NCBI RefSeq assembly: GCF_030053115.1
Contig: NZ_CP125619.1
Location: forward strand, 807,001 to 871,000
Reading direction: 5' to 3'
DNA length: 64,000 bases
From: Pseudomonas svalbardensis
GTDB taxonomy: Bacteria > Pseudomonadota > Gammaproteobacteria > Pseudomonadales > Pseudomonadaceae
Position numbers and translations under genes: made by a program. Below the pieces are notes generated by a model. The model was not told the DNA's origin. It saw nothing but the letters and a program-made list of their open reading frames with translations, and searched no databases. This document shows positions 36,701-46,445 of the stretch, one piece after another. Position 1 is the stretch's first letter; every line of letters begins with the position of its first letter.

Positions 36701-37619
36701 GCGGGGTGCTCCAGCTCTCATCATATTTTTTGTAGCACAGGTTCAAACGAAACAGCGGATTGGTTTCAGGTCTTTCTGTGCTGGCTTCTGCCGTCTTGGT
36801 GACCGCCGTACCATCCTGAAAGATGCACTCGGCCCAGATCACGTACAGACGATTGTTGAACATGACCGGGCGAATGGTATGTTCGATGGCGCTTTCGGAA
36901 ATCGGCAGGTTGGCGCGTTTCCAGTCCGACCAGGCCTCTGGCTCGGGGGCATCGTACTTGGCGGACGCCACAGAGTTTCCCATATGGGGACGCTTGGCCA
37001 TGTCCAGCGAGCGCCAATAGTAAGTATTCGCGGCGCGGGATTTGGCAATGAAGTAATAGGTGCTGTTGGCGAAATCGTTTCCGTCGATGTAACCATTGAG
37101 TATGGTCAGGTTGGCAACTTCTTCGAGTCTTGTCAGGTAGGCCAGGACGGCCGTCTGAACGGACTCGGAGGTGAGTTGGTTCTGGTTGATGTCGTTTTCC
37201 AGTTGCTGAAAACTGTCGGTCCTGGTCTTGCGAAGGGTCGGGTCCAGATAGACCGCAGGGAAATAATGCAACTGCTGGTTGGCCGCCCAGGTCGGATAGT
37301 GATGCATCACGGTACGCCAGGTCTCGATCTGGTCGGCCGGGATATTCGCCGTGTGATACCCGGGCTCCATGTTGGCCAGAATGCTGTTGATGTATTGCTG
37401 CAGGCTGGCAATGGCGCAAGCCACCGGGCTGGTGGGTACGTCCTGGCTGACCAGCACATCGAGAAGCCAGTAGTGGTAGAGGTCGTTAGGCGTCTTGAGA
37501 TGTTCGGCGATCTTCAGCGACTTCAACATCTCGTCTTCAGGCACGATCGCTGACAGATAGAGTGCGAGCTGAGCATCACGCAAACTTTCATTAAGTTGCT
37601 TTTCAATGGTGATAGACAT
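33750..37619 (-). CDS. TcA component, C-terminal half (receptor/pore-forming subunit)
   Basis: 1289 residues from the ATG at 37619, 6 bases after AAGGA; earlier in-frame starts (TTG at 37649, ATG at 37625) have poorer spacing. It contains the neuraminidase-like and receptor-binding regions (QFGTSLLSFIERTEQAIYQEIQQQ), a long alpha-helical shaft with coiled-coil character (about residues 830-1040, Ala/Glu/Gln rich) for the pore channel, and a C-terminal TcB-binding domain (ILGPYEDIRATLTQTSSD, SGLFTLNFQDERYLPFEYTGAIS). It begins 26 bases after the end of the first TcA gene. The split of TcA in two proteins resembles TcaA/TcaB or TccA/TccB organisations. Confidence 0.92.
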   Translation of the reverse strand: MSITIEKQLNESLRDAQLALYLSAIVPEDEMLKSLKIAEHLKTPNDLYHYWLLDVLVSQDVPTSPVACAIASLQQYINSILANMEPGYHTANIPADQIETWRTVMHHYPTWAANQQLHYFPAVYLDPTLRKTRTDSFQQLENDINQNQLTSESVQTAVLAYLTRLEEVANLTILNGYIDGNDFANSTYYFIAKSRAANTYYWRSLDMAKRPHMGNSVASAKYDAPEPEAWSDWKRANLPISESAIEHTIRPVMFNNRLYVIWAECIFQDGTAVTKTAEASTERPETNPLFRLNLCYKKYDESWSTPQTCLQGYASRALFHGKNLADIKLDTHTIALNDEHHSTHSLHIGLYVNDQLPRSDIAPQFQLSMDIDRDSNITTSPTRSNTEELAIAIMHKLLHSGIPFTAASEWNKANKRTLQFSRINADSDKLKAPRFDFRLADNSGTTEFIDFAKSAIEKSDGSVTKDRTPIRMNITFARHLIERAETGMDKLLSWETQHLQEPSFEATGTPEKMDFYGAYGRYFVELFLYLPWLVAHRFNLERQYGEAERWLQYVFNPGRKKINEGNPDYWNAVPLISATPAPGQPSYAIQGPQDPHQIALSYPVHFRKALYMLYIDILANRGDTAYRTLTSDGLAEAKLWYIRALDLLGPRPDLRQTDLWSTVTLQKFSDETNSTLRAFENELGIKKKNQPTTTSSNVAPEVCVRPYAPPPSVHAIDTPHLRLPFNPVLISRWEKLESRLHNLRHNLDIVGKPLSLSLFTAPAAPGDLLRSNPQRAAEPGIDRRPSLDIPPYRFSTLHAHAISAVDTVIQFGTSLLSFIERTEQAIYQEIQQQHLWDLANITVDLQTQALKIDQKNKEALLASKAIVEGRVDYYSQLVNEVVNPGEVAAATLHLTGRIAEASAYAAQVAGHGLKVLPNIFGLADGGHRVEGVPFAVMAGAQGAAAAAHGAGESLERAEQYRRRHQEWTLARDQAKLEIAQLDAQLALEAERETASLLLLRQTQTALNQARTTYDFLSKRFTSSQLYQWFTGQLSIFYYQAYDEALSLCQLTESCWRYEMAEYSTQPFFQPQGWNSTYRGLGPGESMKLGLLKMKSAYLLGHERELEIRKTVSLRLLKDKDKAPASINKPWNDTPVEGGRPSVTGLKSGLISNGSCEFELTQPLFDNDYPGHCLRRIKSISISLPAILGPYEDIRATLTQTSSDVVMPNGSKMSSRRASQQIALSTGIDDSGLFTLNFQDERYLPFEYTGAISKWKLSFPNHTAQKAMLESLTDIIVQVQYTAKADGGAR

Positions 37620-37645
37620 GTTCATTCCTTGAGCATGTAACAGGA

Positions 37646-40600
37646 TCAATGACTGGCGGCCATGACGGCTTCACCGACCTTCTTCCAGGCGTCTGACGCG
37701 CTTGCGTTGTTCAGGGCGGTTGCGCTGAGGAGTGAGGTTGCGCTCAGCCCCGTGGCCTTGCAGGTTGCATGGCAACGCATTACCCAATCCACATCCTTCA
37801 TTGTTTGGGCTTTGCGGGACGCCAGCGTTGTGGTCACCACACTGACTTCAGTCGGCGTCCAGCCCAGCAATTTGGCCAGGAAACTGTTCGTTGTCGTGGT
37901 GTCGGTGGTTGAATTGGCAAACCCCAGATAGCTCAGAAGGCTTTCCTCCGGGTGCTGATGGGTGGTCATGCAATGGTTGAACCTATCCAGTAGGTACAAG
38001 CTGCTGAGTGTCAGTTTCAGCTGCGTGTTTGGTGTTTCCAGCCACTCGGGATGGCTCAGGAACAAGCGCAGGGCGCTGTTGCTCAGATGCAGCTGAACGG
38101 CCGCATCAGCGTGGCGCAGAACCGGGTGGAGTGCTGTGGGGAGCGTGGTCGAGTGTGCATCACTCAGCGCCGCAGTCAGGACCTCGTGGCCCGAGGAGTT
38201 TGCCCATAACAGCACCCCCTTTGCGCAGTTCATGGGGAGCTGAGAGGTTTCCTGCAAGAACTTCTCTATCAGGTGCTGCTGTCGATCGTGGGCAAGCAGC
38301 AGCAGGTCTTTGAGTTTTTTCTTGCAGTCGTCTTTGAGCACGTTGCTCAGCGGTAGTGGGTCGATAACGGCCTCCAGGGCGGTGGCCAGTTTCTGCGGCA
38401 CATCGTCTTCGATTGCAGGCGCGAAGTTTTTCACCAGGCCTTTGTCATCAAGCAATGTTTTAGCCAGGAGGACACGCCACTCGACGTCTTTTGGAAGCGA
38501 TCGCTCTGCTATTTCTCGTGGGGTTACCACACACTGGAGGGTATCGCCGTTCAGCTTGGTGAGATGTTGCCGCAAATCTCGAAACGAATGATCATCGCTG
38601 CCCATGGGCTCCAGGAGGCGTCGCAGCTTGGGAATGTCGTAGGCGGACTCCCTGAGCCAGTTAGTGATCCAGTCCATTTGCATCAGCACGTCAAGCAAGT
38701 TGAGTGTATCGAGCCCCTGAGGCTCACTCTGTGTGAGCTTGACATTGTTGTAATCCAGAGCGCGCTCGAGGTTGTTCTCGGGGAGTTGTGTCATCGATGC
38801 CAGAACAGGCTCATCGCTTAGCATCTCATCGAAATTACCGTTGAACACTGCGATTCCAACTCCCTCTAGAGACACCACTTCATCATGGGCAACGGTAGGA
38901 ATGTCGAAGATTTTGATCTTCCTCTGCCGGGTCGGGAAATTGTCGGGAAAGTGGATGTAAAGATCATTGATAGTATCTTTGTTGGCATACCATGAAGTAC
39001 TGGTTGTCAGTGTTGATCCAGGCAAGAGCTTGGGGGGGGAGTTTGTATCGAACTGACTGGGGACGCGAAAGTGTGCGACCACTTCGACAGTCTGCGTATC
39101 CTTCTTGGCAACTATGTGGATTGTACGAATGCTTGCGTTTACATTTACCAGACATCTGGAAATGCGTTCCCCTCCCAGCAAGTTCGCCAGCATCGCATTG
39201 TCAGCAATCGAGATACCGAACATTCGAGCGATCCGCGCCTGCCGGTAGATTGAGGACAGCGTGTCTAAATCACACTTGAGCGGACCAACATACCGCTGCG
39301 TGTTCCTGACGATCAGTAATAGCGAGTCATCGGTCAGAGGCAGGCCAAGGCTGGCACTCAAGTGCTGGAGGACGGTGTGCGAGGCCCGGTCCGAGTCGTC
39401 AGTAGAGAATGATCGATCATCGAGTACCAGCGGCGTATCGAACAGTCGGGCCGGATTGAATACCCGGTCGAATAAGGCGGGGACATCTCCGGTGGCAGAG
39501 GGGGATACTCGATAAAGCAAAGCAGCAAACTCTTCGGCGTTGATCGAGTACCGACGGTTAAAGTAGCGATAAACACCCAAAGTACGCACCGTATAAGCGT
39601 CGAGTTGCATGAGCGTGTTACGCGGCACTTGTGATTCAAACGCGCCGATGATCAGGGTATCCAATTCGGCGAAAGGGATATCGAGCCAGCGTTGCAAGCG
39701 GATCATCCGTTGCAGGCGTACGAGTCGCTGGTCTGTCGCCTCGGCTATCTTTTTAACCCCCTCATTTTTGATGATTGTCATGTTGTTGGCGGTGGTTGTG
39801 CCGACCGGGAAAGGACCGTTTATATAACGAGCACCATACGGGCCGGGAAGTGAAACGGCCGTTGGGTCATTGCTGGATTGGCGTGGGGCATGTTTGCCTT
39901 GCGAGAGCAGCGCTTCGATTTGCCCTGCATTCAGTTCGGTGCGCTCCATAAAGCTTGCCATGTTGTTCAGGCTGGCAGGTGCATCGGTGCCATAGAGGCT
40001 TTGCCAATACTGCTTATCCTTTCCGGGGACTTCTGTCAGTAATGCCTGCTGCTGTGGACTCAGCCCGGACAACAGTTGTTGGGCTTCGATAGCAGTGGAT
40101 GTCCGTACCTGGCCATACTGAATGTTGACTGTCTGGGTGATGGGGAGGTGGGGGCTGATGAGGTAGTTCAATTCTCCCAGCGAAGGTGTTTTTCCACTGA
40201 GGCCCAGCAGGCACTGATGATGAAAAATGTTGTAAGGAAGAACGAAGGGATAACGTCGTTGCGCCAACACGTCATACGTTGATTTGTTTTTGTCGACGGT
40301 ACGCTTCAGTGCCTCCTGAATATTCGTGTTCAGGATGTCATTGACGATCTTGAGCATGGGCTGTGCAGTGAAGGTATTTTGCTGGTCGATCGACAGAGCT
40401 TCGAGATCCGGGCGTCGTTTTTTCAGCAGGATTCGGTCGACGGTCTCATTTGCTGATTGCGAGGCACTGGTTTCCAGTTGCTTGGCAAACAGGTACAGCG
40501 CTCTGAGGTAAGCGACTGGTGAGTCGATTGCCGCGATCGAATCGACTTTGCAGGACTCGTCCCAGTTTTCCTGAAACAGATTGGTATAGGTGGGGCCTTG

Positions 40601-40933
40601 TTTCTCGACGGCACGAATACCTGGTGGGTGCCAATGGTGTTGCGTTTGTCCGGATGAGAGTTGTTGTTCCCGGTACAAATGGCTGACCTGGGCGGCAAGA
40701 CACTTGGCGTTGTCGTAGAGCGTCCCGATGTCGATGCTGGAGGCGTGCCCTTTGAGCGTACTGTCACGGTTGATCGCGTCCCCGACTTTTTTCTTGAAGC
40801 TGGCTTCGGTCAGTCGGGTGATATCGAACACTGAAGTGAGCTTCAGTGTGTCTTTGAAGAGTTTTTGCAGATCCCGGTGTTTCTCGGGACTGTTGGCCGT
40901 GATAAGTGCCTGGAGTAATGGATAGCCGTCCAT
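37646..40933 (-). CDS. TcA component, N-terminal half (VRP1-like)
   Basis: 1095 residues from the ATG at 40933 (MDGYPLLQALI), which has GGAG 10 bases upstream; two farther in-frame ATGs (40969, 41011) lie before that ribosome site. The protein is mainly helical and matches the Salmonella virulence plasmid A (VRP1) type found at the start of TcA (LTRLTEASF-like FDITRLTEASFKKKVGDA, then FQENWDESCKVDSIAAIDSPVAYLRALYLFA). It would form the outer shell and part of the receptor surface of the pentameric pore with the following gene's product. It is the first gene of the toxin operon and lies downstream of a chemoreceptor gene on the same strand. Confidence 0.88.
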   Translation of the reverse strand: MDGYPLLQALITANSPEKHRDLQKLFKDTLKLTSVFDITRLTEASFKKKVGDAINRDSTLKGHASSIDIGTLYDNAKCLAAQVSHLYREQQLSSGQTQHHWHPPGIRAVEKQGPTYTNLFQENWDESCKVDSIAAIDSPVAYLRALYLFAKQLETSASQSANETVDRILLKKRRPDLEALSIDQQNTFTAQPMLKIVNDILNTNIQEALKRTVDKNKSTYDVLAQRRYPFVLPYNIFHHQCLLGLSGKTPSLGELNYLISPHLPITQTVNIQYGQVRTSTAIEAQQLLSGLSPQQQALLTEVPGKDKQYWQSLYGTDAPASLNNMASFMERTELNAGQIEALLSQGKHAPRQSSNDPTAVSLPGPYGARYINGPFPVGTTTANNMTIIKNEGVKKIAEATDQRLVRLQRMIRLQRWLDIPFAELDTLIIGAFESQVPRNTLMQLDAYTVRTLGVYRYFNRRYSINAEEFAALLYRVSPSATGDVPALFDRVFNPARLFDTPLVLDDRSFSTDDSDRASHTVLQHLSASLGLPLTDDSLLLIVRNTQRYVGPLKCDLDTLSSIYRQARIARMFGISIADNAMLANLLGGERISRCLVNVNASIRTIHIVAKKDTQTVEVVAHFRVPSQFDTNSPPKLLPGSTLTTSTSWYANKDTINDLYIHFPDNFPTRQRKIKIFDIPTVAHDEVVSLEGVGIAVFNGNFDEMLSDEPVLASMTQLPENNLERALDYNNVKLTQSEPQGLDTLNLLDVLMQMDWITNWLRESAYDIPKLRRLLEPMGSDDHSFRDLRQHLTKLNGDTLQCVVTPREIAERSLPKDVEWRVLLAKTLLDDKGLVKNFAPAIEDDVPQKLATALEAVIDPLPLSNVLKDDCKKKLKDLLLLAHDRQQHLIEKFLQETSQLPMNCAKGVLLWANSSGHEVLTAALSDAHSTTLPTALHPVLRHADAAVQLHLSNSALRLFLSHPEWLETPNTQLKLTLSSLYLLDRFNHCMTTHQHPEESLLSYLGFANSTTDTTTTNSFLAKLLGWTPTEVSVVTTTLASRKAQTMKDVDWVMRCHATCKATGLSATSLLSATALNNASASDAWKKVGEAVMAASH

Positions 40934-41076
40934 GCCGATAAATCTCCTATGAAGTGGAGTTATCGACATTACTGCACGGGAGGATTGAGAACTGTCAGCC
41001 GTCCATTGCATGGAGAGCTGGAAAAGTCGCCGTTTGGACGCAAGAAACGCCTATTAACCTGTAAGAGTTCGACACG

Positions 41077-41118
41077 CTTGCTCCCCCGGTCGGCACGAGT
41101 GCTGGTGGGGGGAGCAAG
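41077..41118 (-). terminator. strong hairpin between chemoreceptor and Tc operon
   Basis: CTTGCTCCCCC at 41077-41087 pairs with GGGGGAGCAAG at 41108-41118. It sits 8 bases past the chemoreceptor stop and should end that transcript, though the T tract is missing. It separates the chemoreceptor from the Tc genes. Confidence 0.6.
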
Positions 41119-41125
41119 CTGAGGC

Positions 41126-43045
41126 TCACACCTTGAAGTGGCTAACCATCATCTGCAACTGATTACCCAGCCGCGCCAGTTCAACACTGGACGCAGCCGT
41201 TTCGTCGCTGGCGGCGGCGGTCTGTTCGGACACGTCGCGCACGTTGATGATGCTGCGGCTGATCTCTTCAGCCACGGCGCTTTGCTGCTCGGCGGCGGCA
41301 GCAATCTGCTGGTTCATCGACTGGATGTTGGACACCGTGCGGGTGATGTTTTCCAGTGACACGCCAGCCTTGCGAGTCAGCGCGACGCTGCTGTCGGTGA
41401 GGGCGCGGCTGTTGTTCATCACCGCCGACACTTGTTGAGTACCGTTCTGCAAACCGGCCACCAGGCCTTCGATTTCTTCGGTGGACTTCTGAGTGCGCTG
41501 AGCCAGGCCACGGACTTCGTCGGCAACCACGGCAAAGCCACGACCGGCTTCACCGGCACGAGCCGCTTCGATGGCGGCGTTGAGCGCCAGCAGGTTGGTC
41601 TGTTCGGCCACGGCCTTGATCACGTCCATGACGCTGCCGATCTTGTCGCTTTCCTGTTGCAGCACGCTCATGGCTTCGGTGGAGCGCGCCACTTCGGTGG
41701 CCAGACGTTCGATCTGGGCGATGGCTTCGTTGACAACCTTGTCGCCTTCGCGGGCTTCGCCGTCAGCAGCGGCCGCCGCCTGGGAGGCTTCTTCGGCGTT
41801 GCGCGCGACTTCCTGCACGGTGGCGGTCATCTCGTGCATGGCGGTGGCCACTTGATCGGTTTCGATCTTCTGGCTGTTGACCCCGGCGCTGGTTTGCTCG
41901 GTCACGGCAGACAATTCTTCGGCGGCGCTGGCGATCTGGGTGACGCCGTCGCGGATGCCGCTGATCAAGTCGCGCAGGGTCACGCCCATGCGAGCGATGC
42001 CTTGTTGCAACACGCCGAGTTCGTCGCGGCGAGTCACTTTGACGTCCTGGGACAGGTCGCCGCTGGCGATGCGTTCAACCACGGCCAAGGTGTCGCGCAG
42101 TGGGCCGGTAATCTGACGGGTGATGATCACGGCAGCAATGATGCCCACCAGCAACGCGAGCAAGGTGCTGATCAGCTGTAGTGTGCGAGCCTGGGCGCTT
42201 TCGACGTCACGGCGGTCGAGCTGGATCTGATACAGCTGATCGCTCAGGGTCACGATGGCGGCGCCCTGGTCGGTCATTTCCTTGCGCGCCTGCACCGCAT
42301 CGCTGTTGGCCGCTTTATAAGCCTGCAAGGCGCTGCGGTAGTGGGTCAGTGCGGTTTCCAACTGACGCAGGGCGTCTTGCTGAGTGTCGGCGAAATGCAC
42401 GTTGAGGGGGTTCAGGCTGGCGATCGCCATGTCCAGCTGGCTGACTGCTTTTTGCTCGGTCTCGGCGTTGGTGGTCGCGGTGTAGCCGCGCACTTCGTAG
42501 CGGGCCAGCAAGAAGGCTTCCTTGGCCGCCGTGATGGCCTGGAACTGTTCGAAGCGTTGGTCGCTCAGAGGCATTTGCTGCACGCGGGTGTTGATGGCGT
42601 TGATCAGCGTGTTCGCGGTCTCGGCATTAGCGCCCATGGTGTCGCGCGCGCTGTTACCGGTGCGGTACGCGCTGCGCATTTTGTTCAGGGACGTCTTGTA
42701 GGCGTCGATGACGGCGCCTTGCTCTTTGAGCAGCTTGAGGTTTTCCGGGCTCTTGAATTTCACCAGCAGCGCTTGTTGCTGAGCGGAGAACGCCTCGAGC
42801 GTGGTCTGGACGTTCTGTGCGGCGGTTTCGTCGCCGTTGGTCAGCATGTATTGCAGGCGAACCACACGCAGCTTGGTCAGGCCGGCATTGAGCTGGGTGA
42901 TGTCGCTCATCCAGTTGCTGCGGTCAATCAATCCGCCCAGGCTCGTCCAGCCGGTCAGGGCGAGGACGCAGGTCAGTGCCAGGACCAGGCCGAACCCCAG
43001 GCCCAGCTTCATGTTCACGCTGATATTGCCGAACCAGCTATTCAT
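41126..43045 (-). CDS. methyl-accepting chemotaxis protein
   Basis: 639 residues from the ATG at 43045, preceded by GGAGGA; the frame is open farther upstream but that part has no resemblance to a chemoreceptor. TM1 is about residues 12-34, then a helical ligand-binding domain (about 35-190), TM2 ([21 protein letters not shown]), a HAMP domain, and the signalling hairpin with the conserved tip ([27 protein letters not shown]). The periplasmic domain is a four-helix type with repeated Ala/Gln. The ligand is unknown. Confidence 0.93.
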   Translation of the reverse strand: MNSWFGNISVNMKLGLGFGLVLALTCVLALTGWTSLGGLIDRSNWMSDITQLNAGLTKLRVVRLQYMLTNGDETAAQNVQTTLEAFSAQQQALLVKFKSPENLKLLKEQGAVIDAYKTSLNKMRSAYRTGNSARDTMGANAETANTLINAINTRVQQMPLSDQRFEQFQAITAAKEAFLLARYEVRGYTATTNAETEQKAVSQLDMAIASLNPLNVHFADTQQDALRQLETALTHYRSALQAYKAANSDAVQARKEMTDQGAAIVTLSDQLYQIQLDRRDVESAQARTLQLISTLLALLVGIIAAVIITRQITGPLRDTLAVVERIASGDLSQDVKVTRRDELGVLQQGIARMGVTLRDLISGIRDGVTQIASAAEELSAVTEQTSAGVNSQKIETDQVATAMHEMTATVQEVARNAEEASQAAAAADGEAREGDKVVNEAIAQIERLATEVARSTEAMSVLQQESDKIGSVMDVIKAVAEQTNLLALNAAIEAARAGEAGRGFAVVADEVRGLAQRTQKSTEEIEGLVAGLQNGTQQVSAVMNNSRALTDSSVALTRKAGVSLENITRTVSNIQSMNQQIAAAAEQQSAVAEEISRSIINVRDVSEQTAAASDETAASSVELARLGNQLQMMVSHFKV

Positions 43046-43306
43046 CAAAAGTCCTCCAGGAACGTTGTGCATCTTGATCGTCGGTTGGCTGGAAGATTGT
43101 TGTTTTTGGTCGCCAGCAAGGTGTGTCGCAGGTGTATATCGGCAGCAATTGCGAGAGCTGAATGGTTTTTGTAGGGCAGATGTGTAACAAGACTTTCGTG
43201 CAGGTCTTAAGCTTTTTTTCACATGAGTTTCACCGGCCGCCGACGCCTGCCTCTCTAACCTCGCGGCATCGAATGACAGTGATGCGTGCCGGCGAGGCGG
43301 CTTGAT

Positions 43307-43978
43307 GTGGAATTGAGACTGAGTCTGTTCGGGGTAAAACGCTCGATTGATCTGAGCCGTTGTGCCCGCTATCGCAATGTGGCTGTCGTGCTTGCCTCGG
43401 CGTTGTTGGTGATTCCGCTCACTGTGTGGCTGTTGCAGCCGGCCGCTGTACCGGACCTGGCCCATGGCAATGTGGCCGGCGCCCGGGCGTTGGCGGCCGA
43501 TTGGGCCAAAGGCAACGTAATCGTGCTGGTGCGTCATGTCGAACGCTGCGATCACTCCAGCGCAGCCTGCCTGAACGGCAACGATGGCATTACCGATCGC
43601 TCTCGCAGCGTCGCGGTGGGTGTTGGTGCTCAGTTCGAACAACTGGGGCTGAACAAGGCTGATATCTACAACAGCCCCGTCATCCGCACCGCACAGACCG
43701 CTGGCTACATGTTCAACAAGGTCGGGGTGGGTGAAGACTGGTTGATCAATTGCAAGGGCACCATGCTGCGTGACGCTCTGGCGCACAAGATAGCCGGGCG
43801 GAACCTGATTCTGGTGACCCACAGCGAATGCATGTCGCAACTGGAGAAAGACCTCAAGTTGCCTGCCTCTACGCTGGGCTACGGCGCTTCTTTGTTTATC
43901 TCGGCCGAAACGCCTCAGGCACCCCGCATGCTCGGTTTCATCGAAGCCTCGGATTGGCGCTCGGTGACCGCCGAATGA
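43307..43978 (+). CDS. membrane-anchored histidine-phosphatase-like protein
   Basis: About 223 residues from GTG at 43307, 9 bases after GAGG; a GTG at 43286 is the other possibility. A single TM helix ([19 protein letters not shown]) leads into a periplasmic histidine phosphatase domain with [12 protein letters not shown] (RHxE variant of the RHG motif), [14 protein letters not shown] and [15 protein letters not shown] with the second His. It resembles Ais/PmrG-type lipopolysaccharide heptose phosphatases. The end overlaps the next gene region, a PAP2 phosphatase, so the pair probably edits envelope lipids or sugars. Confidence 0.78.
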   Translation: MELRLSLFGVKRSIDLSRCARYRNVAVVLASALLVIPLTVWLLQPAAVPDLAHGNVAGARALAADWAKGNVIVLVRHVERCDHSSAACLNGNDGITDRSRSVAVGVGAQFEQLGLNKADIYNSPVIRTAQTAGYMFNKVGVGEDWLINCKGTMLRDALAHKIAGRNLILVTHSECMSQLEKDLKLPASTLGYGASLFISAETPQAPRMLGFIEASDWRSVTAE

Positions 43979-44004
43979 ATTCGCTTTCCGGATCAGGACT
44001 CACG

Positions 44005-44841
44005 ATGCTGACTTCGTCCCGTTACCGCTTCTATTGGGTGAACTTCGGCATTCCGCTGGCCTGTGCGGTCGTGGTTTTCCTGCTGTTCGACCTGACCAGA
44101 ATCGACATCGCTTTCAATGATCTTTTTTATGACCCGGTCACGCAGACGTTTCCGCTGGATCATGTCCATCTGTTCGAAAAGATCACCCATAAATGGGCGC
44201 GGATCATCCCGAACTGGACCGGAGAATTAGCGATTGTCGGTGCCTTGCTGTCGTTTCTCTGGCCGCGTCTGAAGGCCGAAAAGCATTCGAAAATCATCGC
44301 ATTCCTGGAAAAGACCAAAGCCGCGCCAGTGCTTCGGTTTGCCAGCAAGCACCGTCGGGATTTCCTCTACGTGGTGTTCGCGTTCTCCATCAGCACCGGG
44401 GTAATCCACTACCTCAAGGGCCACACCAGCGTGTACTGCCCGATCGAAACGACCCAATACGCGGGGACGGTCGAGCATAAGGAGTGGTATCAGAATTTCG
44501 ACCTGCTGAAAGTTGCGGGTGATGGTCGCTGCTGGCCGGGCGGACATGCCTCGGGCGGTTTCACCATGCTGGCGTTGTACTTCGTGGCGCGTCGTTACCG
44601 CTGGCGCTATTCCAAAGCGGTGATGTATGGCTCGCTGCTGCTCGGCTTCGTCTACGGCACGACGCGGGTTCTGCAAGGCTGGCACTACATGTCCCACACC
44701 TTCTGGGCCGGGATTTTCGTATGGCTGGCGTGTTTGCTGACAGCGCTGGCGTTCTATGGGCGAGCGCGGCTGGAGCAACCGCTGGACCAGCGCTGTTCCG
44801 GTGCTTCAAAGCGATCATTGATCAACGCCGTTAACACATGA
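44005..44841 (+). CDS. PAP2-family membrane phosphatase
   Basis: 278 residues from the ATG at 44005, which follows CAGGA at 7 bases; an ATG at 43975 overlaps the previous stop and is also possible. There are about six TM helices. The PAP2 motifs are KGHTSVYCP (first), PGGHASGGF (second, with Gly instead of Ser) and TRVLQGWHYMSHTFW (third, His present). This group includes lipid A and undecaprenyl-pyrophosphate phosphatases. With the preceding histidine phosphatase it may modify lipid A or core sugars. Its last 88 bases overlap the end of the convergent rimJ-like gene. Confidence 0.82.
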   Translation: MLTSSRYRFYWVNFGIPLACAVVVFLLFDLTRIDIAFNDLFYDPVTQTFPLDHVHLFEKITHKWARIIPNWTGELAIVGALLSFLWPRLKAEKHSKIIAFLEKTKAAPVLRFASKHRRDFLYVVFAFSISTGVIHYLKGHTSVYCPIETTQYAGTVEHKEWYQNFDLLKVAGDGRCWPGGHASGGFTMLALYFVARRYRWRYSKAVMYGSLLLGFVYGTTRVLQGWHYMSHTFWAGIFVWLACLLTALAFYGRARLEQPLDQRCSGASKRSLINAVNT

Positions 44842-45356
44842 TCCTGCCAGCGCCCGGCGATACTCAGGTAGGCCTTGGCATAGCCCTCACGTTCAAATCC
44901 CAGGCGCTCCAGCAGACGCGCACTGCGTTCATTGCCAGGGATGTAATTGGCCATGATCCGGTGCAGCTTCTGCTCATCGAACATGTAGCCGATCCCCGCT
45001 TCCAGAGCTTCCTGCATCAAGCCCCGGCCCTGATGAGATTCGTCGATGTGGTAACCGAGATAGCAGGCCTGAAACGCCCCGCGAGTGATGCCGCTGAAGC
45101 TGCATGCGCCGATCATCTGGCCGTTGTCCGGATCCAGCAACGCGAAATGCACCGCCAGACCGGCCTGGAAAGCGCTGGCTTGCACCTCAAGGCGCGGGCG
45201 GATGCGTTCAGGGCTGTGATAGTCGACGGGGCGAATCGGCGACCACCGGGCGAGATGCCTCAGGTTGCGCCGGTAGAAGTCGCTTTCCAGCGTAGCCTGT
45301 TCAGGGTCGAGCACCGCCAGCGTCAAGCGTTTACAGGGCAGGGACAACAGCGGCAT
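44754..45356 (-). CDS. GNAT acetyltransferase, RimJ-like
   Basis: 200 residues from the ATG at 45356, 6 bases after GGAG; an in-frame ATG at 45389 has no such site. The fold is the RimJ/RimL type: KRLTLAVLDPEQATL at the start, CSFSGITRGAFQACYLGYHIDESHQGRGLMQEAL for acetyl-CoA binding (Q/RGxGxx variant), and NERSARLLERLGFEREGYAKAYL. It probably acetylates N-terminal Ala of ribosomal protein S5 or a similar substrate. Confidence 0.88.
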   Translation of the reverse strand: MPLLSLPCKRLTLAVLDPEQATLESDFYRRNLRHLARWSPIRPVDYHSPERIRPRLEVQASAFQAGLAVHFALLDPDNGQMIGACSFSGITRGAFQACYLGYHIDESHQGRGLMQEALEAGIGYMFDEQKLHRIMANYIPGNERSARLLERLGFEREGYAKAYLSIAGRWQDHVLTALINDRFEAPEQRWSSGCSSRARP

Positions 45357-45413
45357 AGGGCGCTCCGGTTCGCGGGGATCGTCGCGCAAGCATTACGTGG
45401 TCTGCGGAAAAAC

Positions 45414-46436
45414 TCAAACTGCCAGCGGTAACGTCACGATAAAGGTACTGCCCTTGCCGTCACCGTCGCTCATGCCGATGACCGTGCCGCCATGGGCTTC
45501 GACCAGCTCGCGAACCACTGTCAGACCAATACCAAGGCCCGCACCACTGAAGCCGACCGCGTGAACGTCCTGCACAAACGGCTCGAAGATAAACGGCAGC
45601 GCCTTGGCGGAAATACCGATGCCGTCATCGCAGATGCTCATCTGCAGCACGTCCGCTTCAGCGGTGACCGACAGCGTGACATTGCCGCCCGATGGCGTGT
45701 ATTTGGCCGCGTTGCCCAGCAGGTTGCCGAGAATCTGCGTGAGGCGTACCGGGTCACCCTCCACCGCCAACGCGCACTCGGGCAATTCAGCGGTGAAGTG
45801 CAAATGGTGAGCAGTCATCACCGCGGTGCACACGTCGATGGCCTGATGGATGATCTGCACCATGTCCACTATTTGGCAATCGAGGCGCAACTTGCCGGTG
45901 CTGGCGCGGGAGACGTCGAGCAAATCGTCTACCAGTCGCGACATGTGTTGCACCTGGTTTTCGATCAGAGCCTGCATGCGCGGCAATTCTTCACTGGGCA
46001 CGCGCACCAGGCGTCTGGCGATCATGCTGATGGGCGTCAGCGGGTTGCGCAGTTCGTGAGCCACCAGGGTGAGGATGTTGCGTTGTTGTTCCAGGCTATG
46101 TTCGGCTGAGGCTTGCAGGTCTTGCGCGCTGAGGGCCGCGATCACCAATTGCGCGTTGGCTTCACGCATTTCCAGGAACAGCCGCTGTTCTTCCTGCGTG
46201 CGTTTTGGTTTTTCTGCATCGGACTGTGCCACCAAAATCGCCAGCACCAATTGCTGATTGGCCTCGATCAGTTGCTCGATCTGCTGGCTATCGACCAGCC
46301 GGGTGTTGGCGTCGCTCAGCTCTTTTTGCAGCGCCGCCAGAACTGCCCGTGCCTCAACAGTTTTCTGGCCGAGCAGGAACAGTTCGCGAGCGGCAGTGGC
46401 CATCGCTTCCTCGTTCTTGCTATCGGCCGTGCTCAT
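45414..46436 (-). CDS. soluble sensor histidine kinase
   Basis: 340 residues without a TM segment or clear sensor fold. Residues 1-120 are a long coiled coil (EARAVLAALQKELSDANTRLVDS...). The HisKA domain has LVAHELRNPLTPIS (H127) and the HATPase region has LGNLLGNAAKYTPSGG, CDDGIGI and GLGIGLTVVRELVEAHGG. It follows the KaiC-like gene by 9 bases on the same strand, so the kinase probably reports the state of the KaiC-like ATPase. A response regulator is not in the operon. Confidence 0.9.
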   Translation of the reverse strand: MSTADSKNEEAMATAARELFLLGQKTVEARAVLAALQKELSDANTRLVDSQQIEQLIEANQQLVLAILVAQSDAEKPKRTQEEQRLFLEMREANAQLVIAALSAQDLQASAEHSLEQQRNILTLVAHELRNPLTPISMIARRLVRVPSEELPRMQALIENQVQHMSRLVDDLLDVSRASTGKLRLDCQIVDMVQIIHQAIDVCTAVMTAHHLHFTAELPECALAVEGDPVRLTQILGNLLGNAAKYTPSGGNVTLSVTAEADVLQMSICDDGIGISAKALPFIFEPFVQDVHAVGFSGAGLGIGLTVVRELVEAHGGTVIGMSDGDGKGSTFIVTLPLAV

Positions 46437-46445
46437 GACCTTGAC

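Noticed and set aside
41077..41118. A REP element
   Set aside because: The stem sequence does not match the REP palindrome seen at 20402-20493. It fits a transcript-end hairpin better.
43046..43840. A much longer 904-residue version of the chemoreceptor, open to 43840
   Set aside because: The first 265 residues have no chemoreceptor or signal character and run antisense to the histidine-phosphatase gene. GGAGGA lies just before the ATG at 43045.
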